From Saccharopolyspora erythraea (GTDB lineage Bacteria; Actinomycetota; Actinomycetes; Mycobacteriales; Pseudonocardiaceae), in the NCBI RefSeq assembly GCF_018141105.1, contig NZ_CP054839.1, positions 4,340,001 to 4,404,000 of the forward strand: a DNA stretch of 64,000 nt, written 5' to 3'. Made by a program: the position numbers and the translations under genes. The notes below the pieces were generated by a model. It had not been told where the DNA came from. It searched no databases and saw only the letters and a list, made by a program, of their open reading frames with translations. Numbering within the stretch: the stretch's first letter is position 1; each line of letters opens with the position of its first letter. Below are positions 8,122 to 18,900 of this stretch, one piece after another.

Positions 8122-9522
8122 ATGCCGGACCTTCCGGAGGGCGTGGTCGCGGCGCTGCGGGCGGAACTGCCCGAGCGGTGCCTGCTGACCGATCCCGACT
8201 CGATGACCCGATTCGCCCACGACGAGGCGGAGTGGGCGCCGCACGGCAAGCCGGCGGCGGTGGTGCGGGCGAGCACCACCGAGCAGGTCGCGACCGCGGT
8301 GCGGATCTGCTCGCGGCTGGGTGTGCCCGTTGTGCCCAGGGGTGCCGGGACCGGGCTGTCGGGAGGGGCCAACGCACTGGACGGCTGCGTGCAGCTCTCG
8401 CTGACGGAGATGGACCGCATCGTCGAGATCAACCCCCGCGAACAGCTCGCCGTGGTGCAGCCCGGCGTGGTCAACGACGACCTCCGCGCGGCCTGCCTGG
8501 AGCAGGGCGCCTGGTACCCGCCGGACCCGGCCAGCTCGCCGTGGTCGACCATCGGCGGCAACGTGGCCACCAACGCAGGCGGGGTCTGCTGCGTCAAGTA
8601 CGGCGTGACCCGCGACTACGTGCTCGGCATGGAGGCGGTGGTCGGCGACGGCGAGGTCGTGCGGCTGGGCAGGCGGACCGCCAAGGGCGTCGCGGGCTAC
8701 GACCTGTGCGGCCTGTTCGTCGGGTCGGAGGGCACGCTCGGCGTCATCACCGAGGTCACGGTCCGCCTGTTACCCGGTGTGCGAGCGCCCGAACGGACCG
8801 TGGTCGGCTACTTCGACACGCTGGTGGCCGCGGGCGAGGCGGTCGCGGCCGTCGCCGCCGCGGGCGTGGTGCCCTCCGCGCTGGAGCTGCTCGACAAGCA
8901 CTGCCTGGAGGCGGTGGACGCCTGGAAGCAGATGGGGCTCAGCGCCGAAGCCGACGTGCTGCTGCTCGGGCGCTCCGACAGCCCCGGTGCGGCCGGTGAC
9001 CACGAGGTCGAGACGCTGGCCCGCTGCTTCGACCAGGCGGGTGCGACCTGGAGCGCGGTCTCGACCGACCAGCACGAGGCCGACGCGCTGTTCCAGGCCC
9101 GCCGCCTGGCCTACCCGGCGCTGGAGCGCCTCGGGCCGCTGCTGACCGAGGACGTGTGCGTTCCCCGCGCGGCGGTCCCGGAGATGCTGGCCCGCATCGA
9201 GGCATCGGCGCGGCGCCACGACACCCACATCGCAAACATCGCCCACGCCGGCGACGGCAACCTGCACCCGCTGATCATCACCGCCGCCGGGGACGAGGAC
9301 GCGAAGCTGCGCGCGCAGCGCGCGTTCGACGACATCGTCGACGACGCGATCGCGCTGGGCGGCACGGTGACGGGCGAGCACGGCGTCGGGTTGCTCAAGC
9401 GCAGGGGCCTGCACGCCGAGCTCAGCCCCGCGGTCGTCGGCATGCACCACGCGGTCAAGAACGCCCTGGACCCGCGGGGGATCTTCAACCCGGGCAAGGT
9501 GTTCGGCGATCCCGGGAGCTGA
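8122..9522 (+). CDS. GlcD-like FAD-linked oxidase (D-2-hydroxyacid dehydrogenase), copy 1
   Basis: A 466-aa flavoprotein of the VAO/GlcD family. The FAD-binding domain is clear: VPRGAGTGLSGGAN near residue 75, PPDPAS, STIGGNVATNAGG near 143 and SEGTLGVITE near 206. The C-terminal FAD-oxidase domain includes HAGDGNLHPL and GTVTGEHGVG with substrate-binding histidines. Relatives oxidise glycolate, D-lactate or other D-2-hydroxy acids and pass electrons to quinone or other carriers. The ATG start has GGAGG 5 bp upstream. A close paralogue lies at 31824. No GlcE/GlcF partner is adjacent, so this resembles the single-subunit type. Confidence 0.9.
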   Translation: MPDLPEGVVAALRAELPERCLLTDPDSMTRFAHDEAEWAPHGKPAAVVRASTTEQVATAVRICSRLGVPVVPRGAGTGLSGGANALDGCVQLSLTEMDRIVEINPREQLAVVQPGVVNDDLRAACLEQGAWYPPDPASSPWSTIGGNVATNAGGVCCVKYGVTRDYVLGMEAVVGDGEVVRLGRRTAKGVAGYDLCGLFVGSEGTLGVITEVTVRLLPGVRAPERTVVGYFDTLVAAGEAVAAVAAAGVVPSALELLDKHCLEAVDAWKQMGLSAEADVLLLGRSDSPGAAGDHEVETLARCFDQAGATWSAVSTDQHEADALFQARRLAYPALERLGPLLTEDVCVPRAAVPEMLARIEASARRHDTHIANIAHAGDGNLHPLIITAAGDEDAKLRAQRAFDDIVDDAIALGGTVTGEHGVGLLKRRGLHAELSPAVVGMHHAVKNALDPRGIFNPGKVFGDPGS

Positions 9523-9648
9523 CCTGGCGAGGAGTCGGCTGCCGGTGGCCGCGCCGTGGCCACCGGCCCGCTGCGCCATCGCGGTCCGCCGGACGGCTTC
9601 GCCACATCCGCCGCACAGCGGCGCCGGAGGAGTCTACGGTGTCCTGTC

Positions 9649-10614
9649 ATGGCCCGAACGCGCTTGTACCGCAACGGAATTCTCGAATCGGAGGACTTCC
9701 CCGTAGCGGACGTTTCCGACCATCTGCTCGATCCGGACGCGACCGTGTGGCTGGACTTCTGCGCGCCCGGCGAGGCGGAGCTCGCGCTGATCAGCGAGGA
9801 ACTCGGGCTGCACGCGCTGGCGGTCGAGGACGCCGTCCACGAGGGACAGCGCGCGAAACTCGACTGCTACGACTCGCATTCCTTCCTCACCGCCTACGCG
9901 GTGAGCATGGACGGCGAGGTGTTGCGGCGCCACGAGGTCGCCGCGTTCGTCACCCGACAGGCGCTGGTCACCGTCCGCAAGGACGAGGCCTTCGACATCC
10001 AGGCGGTGCTCGACCGGTGGGACGCCGCGGCCGAGGGGGCCAAGAGCGGTGTCGGTTTCCTCCTGCACGGGCTGCTCGACTACGTCGTGGACGGCCACTT
10101 CGACACCGCGCAGACGCTCGACGACCAGATCGAGCAGCTGGAGGACCTCGTCTTCGAGGACCGCCCCGACCACACCCGGTTGCAGCGGCGTTCACTGCAG
10201 GTGCGCAAGAACCTGGTGCACCTGCGGCGCGTGGTCGTGCCGATGCGCGAGGTCGTCGGCAACCTCATGCGCCACGACATGCGGTTGGTCGACGACGCGA
10301 CGCAGCCGTACTTCCAGGACGTCTACGACCACGTGCTGCGGGCGTCGGAGTGGACCGAGTCGCTGCGCGACCTGATCACGACGATCCGCGAGACGCAGCT
10401 CAACCTGCAGGGCTACCGGCTCAACACGATCATGAAGAAGGTGACGAGCTGGGCTGCGATCATCGCGGTGCCCACCGCGGTCACCGGCTTCTACGGCCAG
10501 AACGTGCCCTACCCGGGATTCCAGCAGGTGTGGGGCTTCTGGGCGTCCCTGGTCTCGATCGTCGTGCTGTCGGTCGGCCTGTACGCGCTGTTCCGCAAGC
10601 GGGAGTGGCTGTAG
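9649..10614 (+). CDS. CorA-like divalent metal ion transporter
   Basis: A 321-aa protein with a long cytoplasmic alpha/beta and coiled-coil part and two C-terminal membrane helices separated by a short periplasmic loop. The loop carries GQN in FYGQNVPYPG, matching the Gly-x-Asn signature that forms the selectivity filter of CorA channels for Mg2+ and related cations. The ATG at 9649 is used because the upstream frame looks non-coding. A GGAGGAG at 9626 is too far away to support it strongly, so the start is less certain than usual. The gene ends convergent to the GH18 gene. Confidence 0.88.
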   Translation: MARTRLYRNGILESEDFPVADVSDHLLDPDATVWLDFCAPGEAELALISEELGLHALAVEDAVHEGQRAKLDCYDSHSFLTAYAVSMDGEVLRRHEVAAFVTRQALVTVRKDEAFDIQAVLDRWDAAAEGAKSGVGFLLHGLLDYVVDGHFDTAQTLDDQIEQLEDLVFEDRPDHTRLQRRSLQVRKNLVHLRRVVVPMREVVGNLMRHDMRLVDDATQPYFQDVYDHVLRASEWTESLRDLITTIRETQLNLQGYRLNTIMKKVTSWAAIIAVPTAVTGFYGQNVPYPGFQQVWGFWASLVSIVVLSVGLYALFRKREWL

Positions 10615-10615
10615 G

Positions 10616-10675
10616 CGCCGCTCCACCACTGGTCGCGGCACCCGTCTGCCCTCGCGGGCGCGGGAAGGAGCGGCG
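10616..10675. terminator. possible bidirectional terminator between corA-like and GH18 genes
   Basis: A 9-bp inverted repeat, CGCCGCTCC with GGAGCGGCG, encloses about 42 nt that contain a smaller GCCC/GGGC hairpin. It starts 2 nt past the corA-like stop and precedes the convergent GH18 stop. There is no T-tract, which is normal in actinomycetes, and the large loop makes this a weak call. Confidence 0.35.
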
Positions 10676-10725
10676 ACCGACCATCCCGGCAAGACATCGT
10701 TGAGCGCAGACCCCGACGCTGGCGG

Positions 10726-11688
10726 CTAACCCGCGAAAGCCTTGAAGATCTGGGTGAACTCGTAGTCGGACTGCGCGATGCTGCTGCAATCCGGCGCGAC
10801 CGGCCCTCCCGGGCAGCGGCCGTTGTCGCGGCCCGCCGACCAGAACGACAGCAGCCCGATCCGGTTGGCGGCGGCCCAGTCGACCAGTTGCCTGGCATGG
10901 CCCTGTTCGAAGACCTTGCCGTTGAAGTTGCGGCCGATCATGGGTGTGACGCCGAGCCGCGCCTTCAGCTCGGCGTCACCGAGGTCCGGCCAGATCTGGC
11001 GCATCTGGCCCAGCGTGCTCTCCGCCGCGGCGATCACCGCGTCACCCCACGGCTTGCCGGAGCCGAACTCCATGGTCATCGGATTCACCAGGACGTCGAC
11101 GCCGTGCGCCGCAGCGCTCTGCAGCACCTGGTAGGAGTACGGGTCGAGCCCGGTGTCGTCGCTCTGCACGCGCAATGTGTAGCTGATCTCGGTACCGCGC
11201 TCGGCCTGGAGCCGGGCGAGCGCTTCGTTGACCATCTCATGCGGAATCGATGCTTCCACGTCGATGTCGAGGTGGTTGGCGCCGACGGCGTCGAGCGTCG
11301 CGCGGTAGGCGGCGAGCAGTTCGTCGGCCGTGCGGCAGGAGTGCTCCAGGTACGGCCCCAGCGCGCCGCCGCTGGCGACGATCACGTCACCTCCCATCTC
11401 TCGCAGCCTGGTGACCTGGTCGACGACGCGCGGCTCGGTCAGCGGGATCTGCCCTCCCCACCGCGGATCGCAACCCGCGCTGCTGCCGAGGACGAAGGCG
11501 AGCGTGAAGTGCTTCTGGCCGGTCGCCTGGGCGATCTCGGGCAGCGTCGGCGACTCCCGCGTGATGTCGACGTAGGGCGCAGTCCTGATCGTCGCGACGC
11601 GCTCGGCTTCGGCTCCGGCCGCGGGCGCGGCCACCGGCAGGAGAACGGCGGCCGCGACCGCGGCGAGCAGCTTGGGCAGGGATCTCAT
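10726..11688 (-). CDS. secreted GH18 chitinase-like glycoside hydrolase
   Basis: A 320-aa protein with a classical signal peptide (basic MRSLPK, hydrophobic core, cleavage near AGAEA at residue 28). The catalytic barrel shows the GH18 active-site strand LDIDVE, with Asp141, Asp143 and Glu145 as the DxDxE acid/base motif. Single-domain actinomycete GH18 proteins of this size act on chitin or related N-acetylglucosamine polymers, but there is no chitin-binding module. The ATG has GGGAG six bases upstream. A DasR-like palindrome lies 54 bp upstream, which fits control by the GlcNAc regulator. Confidence 0.85.
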   Translation of the reverse strand: MRSLPKLLAAVAAAVLLPVAAPAAGAEAERVATIRTAPYVDITRESPTLPEIAQATGQKHFTLAFVLGSSAGCDPRWGGQIPLTEPRVVDQVTRLREMGGDVIVASGGALGPYLEHSCRTADELLAAYRATLDAVGANHLDIDVEASIPHEMVNEALARLQAERGTEISYTLRVQSDDTGLDPYSYQVLQSAAAHGVDVLVNPMTMEFGSGKPWGDAVIAAAESTLGQMRQIWPDLGDAELKARLGVTPMIGRNFNGKVFEQGHARQLVDWAAANRIGLLSFWSAGRDNGRCPGGPVAPDCSSIAQSDYEFTQIFKAFAG

Positions 11689-11741
11689 CGGGGACTCCCG
11701 GGTCTCGTCGGGGCGGAGCGACGATCGACGCCGAGAAGGTA

Positions 11742-11757
11742 TTTGGTCCAGACCAGC
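11742..11757. promoter_or_regulatory. DasR-like operator (dre) upstream of GH18
   Basis: The 16 bases TTTGGTCCAGACCAGC form an imperfect palindrome and match about 12 of 16 positions of the actinomycete DasR consensus ASTGGTCTAGACCAST. The site lies 54 bp upstream of the GH18 start codon, a common position for DasR repression of chitinolytic genes that is relieved by amino-sugar phosphates. Confidence 0.7.
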
Positions 11758-11851
11758 ACGTCAATCGATCAGGACCGTTCGGGCCAGCCGATCACGCCCT
11801 CCGGCGGGAGCAGGGGAGGGCCGAACGATCCTGCTCCCAGCCGACCGCGCC

Positions 11852-12820
11852 TCAGCGGATACCGGCGAACGCGTCGACGCCCGTCAGCTCGGCCGAAAGC
11901 GACCACAGGCGGGCGGCCTGCTCGGGATCGGTCGCGTAGTCGCGCACCCCGGCCACCATGGCAGTGCTCTCCGTGGGTTCGGCGATGTCGCAGTCCTCGC
12001 AGTAGGCCCCGCCCATGCCTTCCAACCGCGGCGAGGTCGCGGCCCAAACCTGGGTCGCGGCGCCCTGCTCTGGTGTCTTGAACCCGTCGGCGACCAGGTT
12101 GCCGTCCGCGTCGACCCAGCCGTTGGCGACCATCTCCGACCGGCGCAGATGCCGTTGCAGCGGAGTCAGGATGGCGCCGGGGTGCAGCGAGAACGAACGC
12201 ACTCCAGCGTCCCGGCCGAGCACGTCGAGACGGGCGGCGAACAGGGCGTTCGCCGTCTTCGACTGGGCGTAGGCGAGCCACTTGTCGTAGCCGCGCTCGA
12301 AGTGCACGTCGTCCCACCGGATTCCGGAGATCTGGTGCCCGGCGGAGGACACCGCGACGACGCGGGCGCCGCCGCGGGCGAGTGCCGGCCACAGCAGGTT
12401 CACCAGGGCGTGGTGCCCGAGGTGGTTGATCGCGAAGTGCCCCTCCCAGCCCGGCCCGACCCGGGTCTCGGGGCAGGCCATCACACCGGCGCCGCCGATC
12501 AGGATGTCGATGTCGCGGCCGGATTCGAGGAAGCGCTCGGCGAACGCGCGGACGCTGCCGAGGTCGTCGAGTTCCACGGTGTCCAGCTCGACGCGGTCGA
12601 TGCCCGCGGTCGCCTCGGCCGCGGTCGCGCGTCGCCGGGCGGGAACGACGACCTGCGCTCCGGCCCCGGCCAGCGCGCGGGTGGTCTCCAGCCCGATCCC
12701 CGAGTAGCCGCCGGTGACGATGGCGAGCTTGCCGGAGAGGTCGGCTCCGGCCAGGACGTCGGCGGCCGTGCTCGAAGCGCCGAAGCCGGAGCCGATCTTG
12801 TGCTGCGATGTCGTTGTCAT
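11852..12820 (-). CDS. short-chain dehydrogenase/reductase
   Basis: A 322-aa classical SDR with NAD(P)-binding TGGYSGIG near residue 36 and a YAQSK catalytic Tyr-x3-Lys near 183. An 18-residue hydrophilic N-terminal extension precedes the Rossmann fold. It resembles the retinol-dehydrogenase/oxidoreductase branch that often carries light- or stress-inducible members. The substrate cannot be named. The gene diverges from a MerR regulator and sits directly behind a MerR-type promoter, with the predicted transcription start at or next to the ATG, so a leaderless mRNA induced by the MerR protein is likely. Confidence 0.88.
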   Translation of the reverse strand: MTTTSQHKIGSGFGASSTAADVLAGADLSGKLAIVTGGYSGIGLETTRALAGAGAQVVVPARRRATAAEATAGIDRVELDTVELDDLGSVRAFAERFLESGRDIDILIGGAGVMACPETRVGPGWEGHFAINHLGHHALVNLLWPALARGGARVVAVSSAGHQISGIRWDDVHFERGYDKWLAYAQSKTANALFAARLDVLGRDAGVRSFSLHPGAILTPLQRHLRRSEMVANGWVDADGNLVADGFKTPEQGAATQVWAATSPRLEGMGGAYCEDCDIAEPTESTAMVAGVRDYATDPEQAARLWSLSAELTGVDAFAGIR

Positions 12821-12827
12821 GGCGGCG

Positions 12828-12858
12828 AAGCTAGGAGCTGGAGTGCCCTCCAGGTCAA
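12828..12858 (-). promoter_or_regulatory. MerR-type promoter with operator in the spacer
   Basis: On the minus strand TTGACC (12858-12853) and TAGCTT (12833-12828) are separated by 19 bp, the long spacing typical of promoters twisted open by MerR-family activators. The spacer and -35 edge contain the inverted repeat CTGGAG-4-CTCCAG (12838-12853). The SDR start codon at 12820 lies about where transcription should begin. The -35 box abuts an ATG at 12859, which argues that the MerR gene starts at the next ATG. Confidence 0.75.
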
Positions 12859-12876
12859 ATGGCTACGCTCGGTGCC

Positions 12877-13315
12877 ATGGCGCACTCCACACCGGACCTG
12901 AGCATCGGACAGGTCTCCGAACGCACCGGTCTCAGCATCGACTCGTTGCGGTTCTACGAACGCGAGGGACTGCTCGTGAGCCCGGTGCGGCGCGGGTCCA
13001 CCGGCAGGCGCCGCTACGACGAGCGGGACGTGGAATGGCTGGTCTACTGCACGAAGTTCCGCGCATCGGGCATGCCGCTGGCCACGATCCGGCGCTTCGC
13101 CGAGCTCGTCCGCCACGGTGCCGGCACCGAGGAGGACCGCCTCGCGCTGCTGCGCAGGCACCGGGAGGAGCTGGTCGCCAGGATCACCGAGCTGACCGGC
13201 TGCCTCGACGTGATCGACCACAAGATCGGCGTCTACGAGGAGCACTTCGAGCGGGGAGCGGCGCACGAGCTCTGGAACACCGTGGTGCCTGCGGAAAGCG
13301 CGCCGTCCCCGGGGA

Positions 13316-13326
<11 letters not shown>
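12877..13326 (+). CDS. MerR family transcriptional regulator
   Basis: A 149-aa regulator. The N-terminal winged helix (LSIGQVSERTGLSIDSLRFY followed by an EREG turn and GRRRYDERDV) is characteristic of MerR proteins. A dimerisation coiled coil runs from about residue 85 to 125. It has no metal-binding Cys cluster at the C-terminus, so a small organic effector or stress signal is more likely than a metal. The upstream ATG at 12859 would add six residues but overlaps the divergent promoter. The target is very probably the adjacent SDR gene and itself. Its 3' end overlaps the convergent E1 gene by 11 bp. Confidence 0.9.
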
Positions 13327-15495
<2,169 letters not shown>

Positions 15496-15499
<4 letters not shown>

Positions 15500-16443
15500 G
15501 GCGCCTCCGCTCGGATCGGCTGCCGCTGCTCACCGGCGTGCCAGCTCTCGGCCAGCGCCGCGCACGACCTGGCCAGGTACTCCAGCGCGATGGGCAGCAG
15601 CGGGTTGGTGTTCTGCTTGCGGTGCAGGGTGCGCACCCTGCGGTGCGGTTGCCACCCGGCGATCCGGCTGAAGCGCACGTGGTCGTCACCGAGCGCCATG
15701 GCGGGCAGGACGGCGACGCCGAGCCCGCGGGCGACCAGGTCCCGGACGACGGCGTAGTCGTTGCTGCGGAAGATGATGCGCGGCACGAAGCCCGCGGCCG
15801 CGGCCAGCCGCACCAGCGAGCGGGCGCCGGCGGTGTCCTGGCGGGTGCAGATCCACGCCTCGTCGGACAGCTCGCGCAGGTCGACCTCCGGTGACCCGGC
15901 CAGCGGGTGGGAGTCCGGCAGCGCCAGCCGCAGCGGCTCGGCCATCAGCTCGGTGACGCACAGCTCCACCGGCCACTGCCGTGGGTCCAGGTCGTACTCG
16001 AAGACCACCGCCGCGTCGACGACGCCGTCGAGCACCCCGTCGAGGACCTCGTCCGGCTCGCCCTCGTCGAGCTGCACCTCGGCGTTGGGCCGCTGCGCGA
16101 CCACCGCGGCCAGCACGTCCGGCAGCACCCGCGCGTTGGCCGTGGCGAAGCTGGCCAGCCGCAGGCTGCCCTCGTCGCCGACGACCATCGCGTGGACCTC
16201 GCGCTCCAGCGCGTCCAGCGCGCCGAGGGCGTCCCTGCTGCGGTCGGCCAGCCGGATCGCCAGCCCGGTGCTGCGCGCGCTGCGGGCCGAGCGCTCGAAC
16301 AGCGACGCGCCGATGGCGCGTTCGAGCAGCACCATCTGCTGCGAGACGGCGGAGGCGGTGTAGCCGAGGACCCGGCCCGCTTCGGCGAACGAGCCGGTGC
16401 GCACGCACTCCTGGAGGGTCCTCAGGTGGATCGGGTTGAGCAT
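15496..16443 (-). CDS. LysR family regulator inside an amino-acid catabolism operon
   Basis: A 315-aa LysR-type protein with an N-terminal winged helix (residues 1-62, including EAGRVLGYTASAVSQQMVLL) and an effector-binding domain. The ATG at 16443 has AAGGA upstream. It sits between the Glu/Leu-type dehydrogenase (8 bp gap upstream) and the E1 fusion (4-nt overlap downstream) on the same strand. This is unlike the usual divergent LysR arrangement and suggests co-expression with its probable targets. The ligand may be an amino acid or 2-oxoacid. Confidence 0.9.
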
Positions 16444-16451
16444 GGTGGTCC

Positions 16452-17627
16452 TTACGCGGTCACTGCCTCGGGCCGGGCCTCCTGGCGGGGCAGGCGCCCG
16501 CGCAGCCGCATCGCCGTGCGCACCCGGTCCTGGGCCAGCCGCAGCGCGGCCTCGTGCGGCAGGACGTCCTGCTCGCGCGCGATGTCGAGCACGACGGCGG
16601 TGTTGTCCCTGGACCGGCGCGCCACCTCGTCGAGGATCAGCGTCGGCTCGGGGCGGAACGCCGATCTGCGGGCGTCCATCGCGAACCCGGCAGCGATCGC
16701 GCCGCCGGCGTTGGCGATGAAGTCGGGGACCACGGTGATGCCGCGCGCGGCCAACAGCGACCGGGCACCGGGCGTGGTGGGCAGGTTCGCCCCCTCGACG
16801 ACCAGGTGGGCGCGCACCTCGCCGGCGAGCCGTTCGTCGATGACGTCCTGCCCCGCCGCGGGCACCAGCACGTCGCAGTCGACGACCAGCTCCTGGCCGC
16901 GCGGGATGCGCAGGTGGTCCGGGGCCGCCTGCACGCAGGCGTCGCCGAGCTCGGCGCGCGCCGCCAGCCAGTACCCGACGTCGAGACCGTCCGGGTCGTG
17001 CACCGTGCCTTCGACGGTGGACAGCGCGACCACCTGCGCGCCGAGCTCGGCGAGTCTGCGGGCCGCGGCGGTACCCACCGCGCCGAAGCCCTGCAACGCG
17101 ACCCGCGCACCGGCCAGCGAGCGGCCGAGGCGGGCCATCGCCGCGTCGGCGGACTCGGCCAACCCGTGACCGGTGACCCCGAGCTGGTCGTAGGGCACCC
17201 CGCCGAGCGACTCGGGCACGCCGACCGCCGCGCCGCGGTCGCCCAGCTCGTCCTGGATGATCGCGGCGTCGTCCTCGGTCATGCCCATGTCCAGGCCCGC
17301 GACGTAGCTGGCCGGGATCTGGTCGGCCAGCCTGCGGGCGAAGGCCCGCACGATCCGCTCCTTGTCCGGCGAGCCCGGGTCGGCGTTGATGCCGGCCTTC
17401 GCGCCGCCGTGGAAGAGGTCCACCGCGGCCCACTTCCACGTCATCACCCTGGCCAGCCGGGCGATCTCGGTCACCGTCACCGACGGGCTCATCCGCGTAC
17501 CGCCCTTGCCGGTTCCGCGCGCGGTGTTGTCGATGACCAGCACCCCGCGCATACCGGTCCGGGCGTCGGAGACGCACACGACCTTCTCCGGGCCCCACTC
17601 GTCGATCTCCTGCAACAGATCACGCAC
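16452..17627 (-). CDS. Glu/Leu/Phe/Val dehydrogenase, copy 1
   Basis: A 391-aa NAD(P)-dependent amino-acid dehydrogenase that would oxidatively deaminate an L-amino acid to the 2-oxoacid and ammonia. The dimerisation/substrate domain has GGTRM and the catalytic-lysine segment HGGAKAGI; the nucleotide domain has GFGAVGTAAARRL; the C-terminal domain has PDFIANAGGAI. The GTG at 17627 is chosen because GGAG lies 9 bases upstream; the open frame continues to 17738 but those codons fall in the terminator region. It shares an operon with LysR and E1, so the product may feed E1. Substrate (Glu versus branched-chain) cannot be fixed from motifs alone. A distant paralogue lies at 28403. Confidence 0.88.
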   Translation of the reverse strand: MRDLLQEIDEWGPEKVVCVSDARTGMRGVLVIDNTARGTGKGGTRMSPSVTVTEIARLARVMTWKWAAVDLFHGGAKAGINADPGSPDKERIVRAFARRLADQIPASYVAGLDMGMTEDDAAIIQDELGDRGAAVGVPESLGGVPYDQLGVTGHGLAESADAAMARLGRSLAGARVALQGFGAVGTAAARRLAELGAQVVALSTVEGTVHDPDGLDVGYWLAARAELGDACVQAAPDHLRIPRGQELVVDCDVLVPAAGQDVIDERLAGEVRAHLVVEGANLPTTPGARSLLAARGITVVPDFIANAGGAIAAGFAMDARRSAFRPEPTLILDEVARRSRDNTAVVLDIAREQDVLPHEAALRLAQDRVRTAMRLRGRLPRQEARPEAVTA

Positions 17628-17703
17628 CGTCGTGCTCTCCTTTTTCGACGCCACGCTTGCGAGTGGGCGTCGGCCGATATGGGAATGCACTTCACCTGTC
17701 CGC

Positions 17704-17751
17704 ATCCGCGCTTCGCGCGGATACCCGCAACGCCCCATCGGGGGCGTTGCG
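17704..17751 (-). terminator. terminator hairpins after the FAD oxidase gene
   Basis: Directly after the stop codon of the FAD oxidoreductase (minus strand) lies a perfect 11-bp stem with a 4-nt loop (17726-17751), then a perfect 8-bp stem ATCCGCGC/GCGCGGAT with a 3-nt loop (17704-17722). The pair should separate the oxidase-ALDH operon from the dehydrogenase-LysR-E1 operon on the same strand. Confidence 0.75.
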
Positions 17752-18900
17752 TCACACGCAGTTGTGCTCGGGCCGGACCTCGGCGCCCTCGAACCGGCGG
17801 ACGCAGAGACCGGAGACGTCCACGACAGGAGTGCGGCCGAGCACGAGGTCGCGCATCACCTCGCCGATCGCCGGTCCCTGCAGGAAGCCGTGCCCGGAGA
17901 ACCCGGTCGCGTACAGGAACCTGCTGACCTCCGCCGACTCGCCCACCAGGGCGTTGTGGTCGGGCGTGATCTCGTACAGCCCCGCCCAGCCGTGCGCGAC
18001 GCCGACTTCCGACAGCGCCGGCGCCCGCCGGGCCACGGCCTCCGACAGCGCGGCGAGCCAGGCGTCGTCGGTGCCGAGCCGGAACCCGAACTCCTCGTCG
18101 GGGTCGGACATGCCGATCAGCAGGCCCGGCCCTTCGTCGTGGAAGTAGAAGCTGGTGGAGAAGTCGATGGTGAACGGCATCCGCGGGGGCATCGCCGGCA
18201 CCGGCTCGGTCACCAGGACCTGCCGCCGCAGCGGGCGAACCGGCAGCTCCACCCCGGCCATCTCGCCCAGCGCCGCCGACCACGCTCCGGTCGCGCACAC
18301 GACGGTCGAGGTCTCGACCCGGCCCTGCGCGGTGCGCACACCGGTGATCTCGCCGCCCTCGACGTCGATGCCGGTGACCTCGCAGTGCCGCCGGATTACC
18401 GCGCCGTGCCGCCGCGCGCCCTGGGCGTAGCCCTGGACCACGGCTTCCGGGGTGCAGTGGCCGTCGGCCGGCGAGAACGCCGCGGCCAGCAGCCCGTCGG
18501 GCACGATGTACGGCGAGAGCTCGCGGGCCTGCTCGACGGTGAGCATCCGGCTGGGCACCCCGAGGGAGTTCTGCAGCTCGACGCTGCGCTCGAACGCGGC
18601 GACGTCCTCCGGATCGGCCAGCAGGAACAGGTAGCCGTGCTGCTTGAGGTCGATCTCGCCGCCGGGCCTGCGGGCGAATTCCTCGAACGCCCGCAGGCTG
18701 CGCCGCCCCAGCTCGATGTTCACCGGGTCGGAGAACATCGCCCGGACCCCGCCCGCGGCCTTGCTGGTGCTGCCCGCGCCCAGCTCGTCCCGCTCCAGCA
18801 GCAGGACCTCGACGCCGGCCTCGGAGAGGTGGAAGGCGGTGCTCACGCCCATCACCCCGCCGCCGGCCACGACGACCTCCGCCCGCGGCGGCAGGGTCAT
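17752..18900 (-). CDS. FAD-dependent amino-acid oxidase (DAO/sarcosine oxidase family)
   Basis: A 382-aa flavoprotein of the D-amino-acid/sarcosine-oxidase fold. The dinucleotide-binding motif VVVAGGGVMG sits at residues 9-18, and the second FAD-contact region TSKAAGGVRA follows near 46. The C-terminal GFSGHGFLQGP loop is typical of the family. Such enzymes oxidise secondary or primary amines of amino acids (sarcosine, pipecolate, proline, glycine). The start overlaps the end of the ALDH gene by 4 nt (ATGA), so they act together. With an ALDH7-type partner, L-pipecolate or a similar lysine-derived cyclic amine is an attractive but unproven substrate. Confidence 0.85.
   Translation of the reverse strand: MTLPPRAEVVVAGGGVMGVSTAFHLSEAGVEVLLLERDELGAGSTSKAAGGVRAMFSDPVNIELGRRSLRAFEEFARRPGGEIDLKQHGYLFLLADPEDVAAFERSVELQNSLGVPSRMLTVEQARELSPYIVPDGLLAAAFSPADGHCTPEAVVQGYAQGARRHGAVIRRHCEVTGIDVEGGEITGVRTAQGRVETSTVVCATGAWSAALGEMAGVELPVRPLRRQVLVTEPVPAMPPRMPFTIDFSTSFYFHDEGPGLLIGMSDPDEEFGFRLGTDDAWLAALSEAVARRAPALSEVGVAHGWAGLYEITPDHNALVGESAEVSRFLYATGFSGHGFLQGPAIGEVMRDLVLGRTPVVDVSGLCVRRFEGAEVRPEHNCV

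Noticed and set aside
17628-17738. 37-codon N-terminal extension of dehydrogenase copy 1
   Set aside because: It would begin inside the terminator hairpins of the preceding gene; a GTG with GGAG upstream gives normal family length.
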